From positions 1 to 6,785 of the forward strand of contig DBCQ01000016.1 in the NCBI GenBank assembly GCA_002293155.1: a DNA stretch of 6,785 nt, written 5' to 3'. The stretch comes from Burkholderiales bacterium UBA954. Lineage in GTDB: Bacteria > Pseudomonadota > Gammaproteobacteria > Burkholderiales > Burkholderiaceae_A. The translations under genes were made by a program, and so were the position numbers. The notes under the pieces were generated by a model. That model had not been told where the DNA came from. It saw only the letters and a list, made by a program, of their open reading frames with translations, and searched no databases. Numbering within the stretch: the stretch's first letter is position 1; each line of letters begins with the position of its first letter. Shown here in pieces: positions 6,018 to 6,785 of this stretch.

Positions 6018-6770
6018 TCAGAACTGATAACGACGCAGGCCACCATCGACCGGGATCACTGTTCCGGTAATGTATTGGGCGAGGGGCGAGCAAAGAAAAA
6101 TCGCAAGCGCCGCGAGATCCTCGGGCTCGCCATAGCGGCCCATCGGGATCTCATGTTCGGACTGCCAGGCCCGGTACTCTGGGGTGTAATTCCTGAGGAT
6201 CTGGTCACTCATGATTCGGCCAGGCGGAATACTGTTGACCGTGACTCCTTTTTTTCCAACCTCGCGAGACAATCCCTTAGACCAGGAGTGGATTGCGGCC
6301 TTTGCACAGAATGCGCCATTAATTCCGTCGGGCTCTGATTTACCGGTGATGTTGATGATACGACCCCAGCCGTTATTCATCATCTGATCAATTAAGCGAT
6401 CTGTGAGTTGACGATGCCGGGTGAAGTTTAGTGTCATGGCCTCGTGCCAAGTCTCCTCAGCGGTATGCAGTTTGAAGGGCCGCGAGCCGCCTGCGTTATT
6501 GATCAGAATATCGACACGCCCTAAGCCCGACAATGCCGCACGGGCAACATGCTCCGGCGCATCCTCTGCCATCGCATCCTGCACAATCACCACCGGTGGC
6601 TTTCCTCCCTCGGCGGTGATTTCCTTTGAGAGTTCTTCGAGATGCTGCTGGCGACGGCCCGTAATTGCCAGGTGTACGCCCTCCCTGGCGAGCCCTTTGG
6701 CAATCGCTCGACCGATACCCGAGCTTGCACCCGTCACAATTCCCGTCTTGCCGATGAGTTGAAGATCCAT
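6018..6770 (-). CDS. Atypical short-chain dehydrogenase/reductase lacking the catalytic Ser-Tyr pair
   Basis: A classical-length SDR (250 residues from ATG 6770) with a Rossmann fold. Visible: TGASSGIG (13-20, cofactor loop); GRR (39-41) after the second strand, an arginine-rich end that favours NADP(H); NNAG (91-94); and N115 in TLNF, the tetrad asparagine. The YxxxK motif is broken: the tetrad lysine is K157, but position 153 is Ala (AFCAK). The serine position aligns with Gly143 in NITGKSEP, with a loop three residues shorter. The C-terminal block PPGRIMSDQIL (182-192) and YITGTVIPVDGGLRRYQF (233-250) are well conserved SDR features. It heads the operon with tcuA 16 nt downstream and probably acts in the same pathway; substrate and even catalytic status are unknown. 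The start at ATG 6770 sits 6 nt after AAGGGG; a GTG at 6773 is possible but too close. Confidence 0.87.
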   Translation of the reverse strand: MDLQLIGKTGIVTGASSGIGRAIAKGLAREGVHLAITGRRQQHLEELSKEITAEGGKPPVVIVQDAMAEDAPEHVARAALSGLGRVDILINNAGGSRPFKLHTAEETWHEAMTLNFTRHRQLTDRLIDQMMNNGWGRIINITGKSEPDGINGAFCAKAAIHSWSKGLSREVGKKGVTVNSIPPGRIMSDQILRNYTPEYRAWQSEHEIPMGRYGEPEDLAALAIFLCSPLAQYITGTVIPVDGGLRRYQF

Positions 6771-6785
6771 CACGCCCCCCTTCGT

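Overview
The window comes from a proteobacterium, most likely a betaproteobacterium of moderate GC content. The evidence is the start of uvrB, whose N-terminal extension (FPGSPFEL, then [12 protein letters not shown]) resembles betaproteobacterial UvrB. Next to it, divergently, lies an aromatic/aspartate aminotransferase with betaproteobacterial-style motifs (RTNYSNPPTHGG, GMFSFSGL). This placement is from recalled family patterns, not a search.

Layout. 1-134 (minus) is the truncated 5' end of uvrB. 135-262 is a divergent, partly AT-rich intergenic region. 263-1474 (plus) is a class I PLP aminotransferase. 1475-1658 is a structured intergenic region with a strong hairpin, a palindrome and a possible nine-codon leader ORF. 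1659-2636 (plus) is a D-2-hydroxyacid dehydrogenase. It converges, with 5 nt between the stops, on 2642-3214 (minus), a carboxymuconolactone decarboxylase (CMD) family protein. 3215-3353 holds the candidate CMD promoter/inverted repeat and the promoter of tRNA-Asn(GTT) at 3354-3429 (plus). 3447-6770 (minus) is a tight three-gene operon read in the order SDR oxidoreductase, tcuA-like flavoprotein dehydrogenase, tcuB-like membrane Fe-S protein.

Function. uvrB, the aminotransferase and the tRNA are housekeeping genes. The rest looks like a catabolic/redox module. TcuA and TcuB in Salmonella oxidise tricarballylate to cis-aconitate and pass the electrons to the membrane. Here they are preceded by an unusual SDR in place of tcuR, and no tcuC transporter is visible in the window. 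The D-2-hydroxyacid dehydrogenase and CMD proteins beside them suggest degradation of an unidentified organic acid, but the substrate cannot be read from the sequence.

Most worth a second look: the SDR's missing catalytic Ser and Tyr, the leader ORF with mutually exclusive hairpins before the D-2-hydroxyacid dehydrogenase, the inverted repeat over the putative CMD promoter, and the organisation of the SDR-tcuAB operon. No mobile element, CRISPR array or integrase is present.
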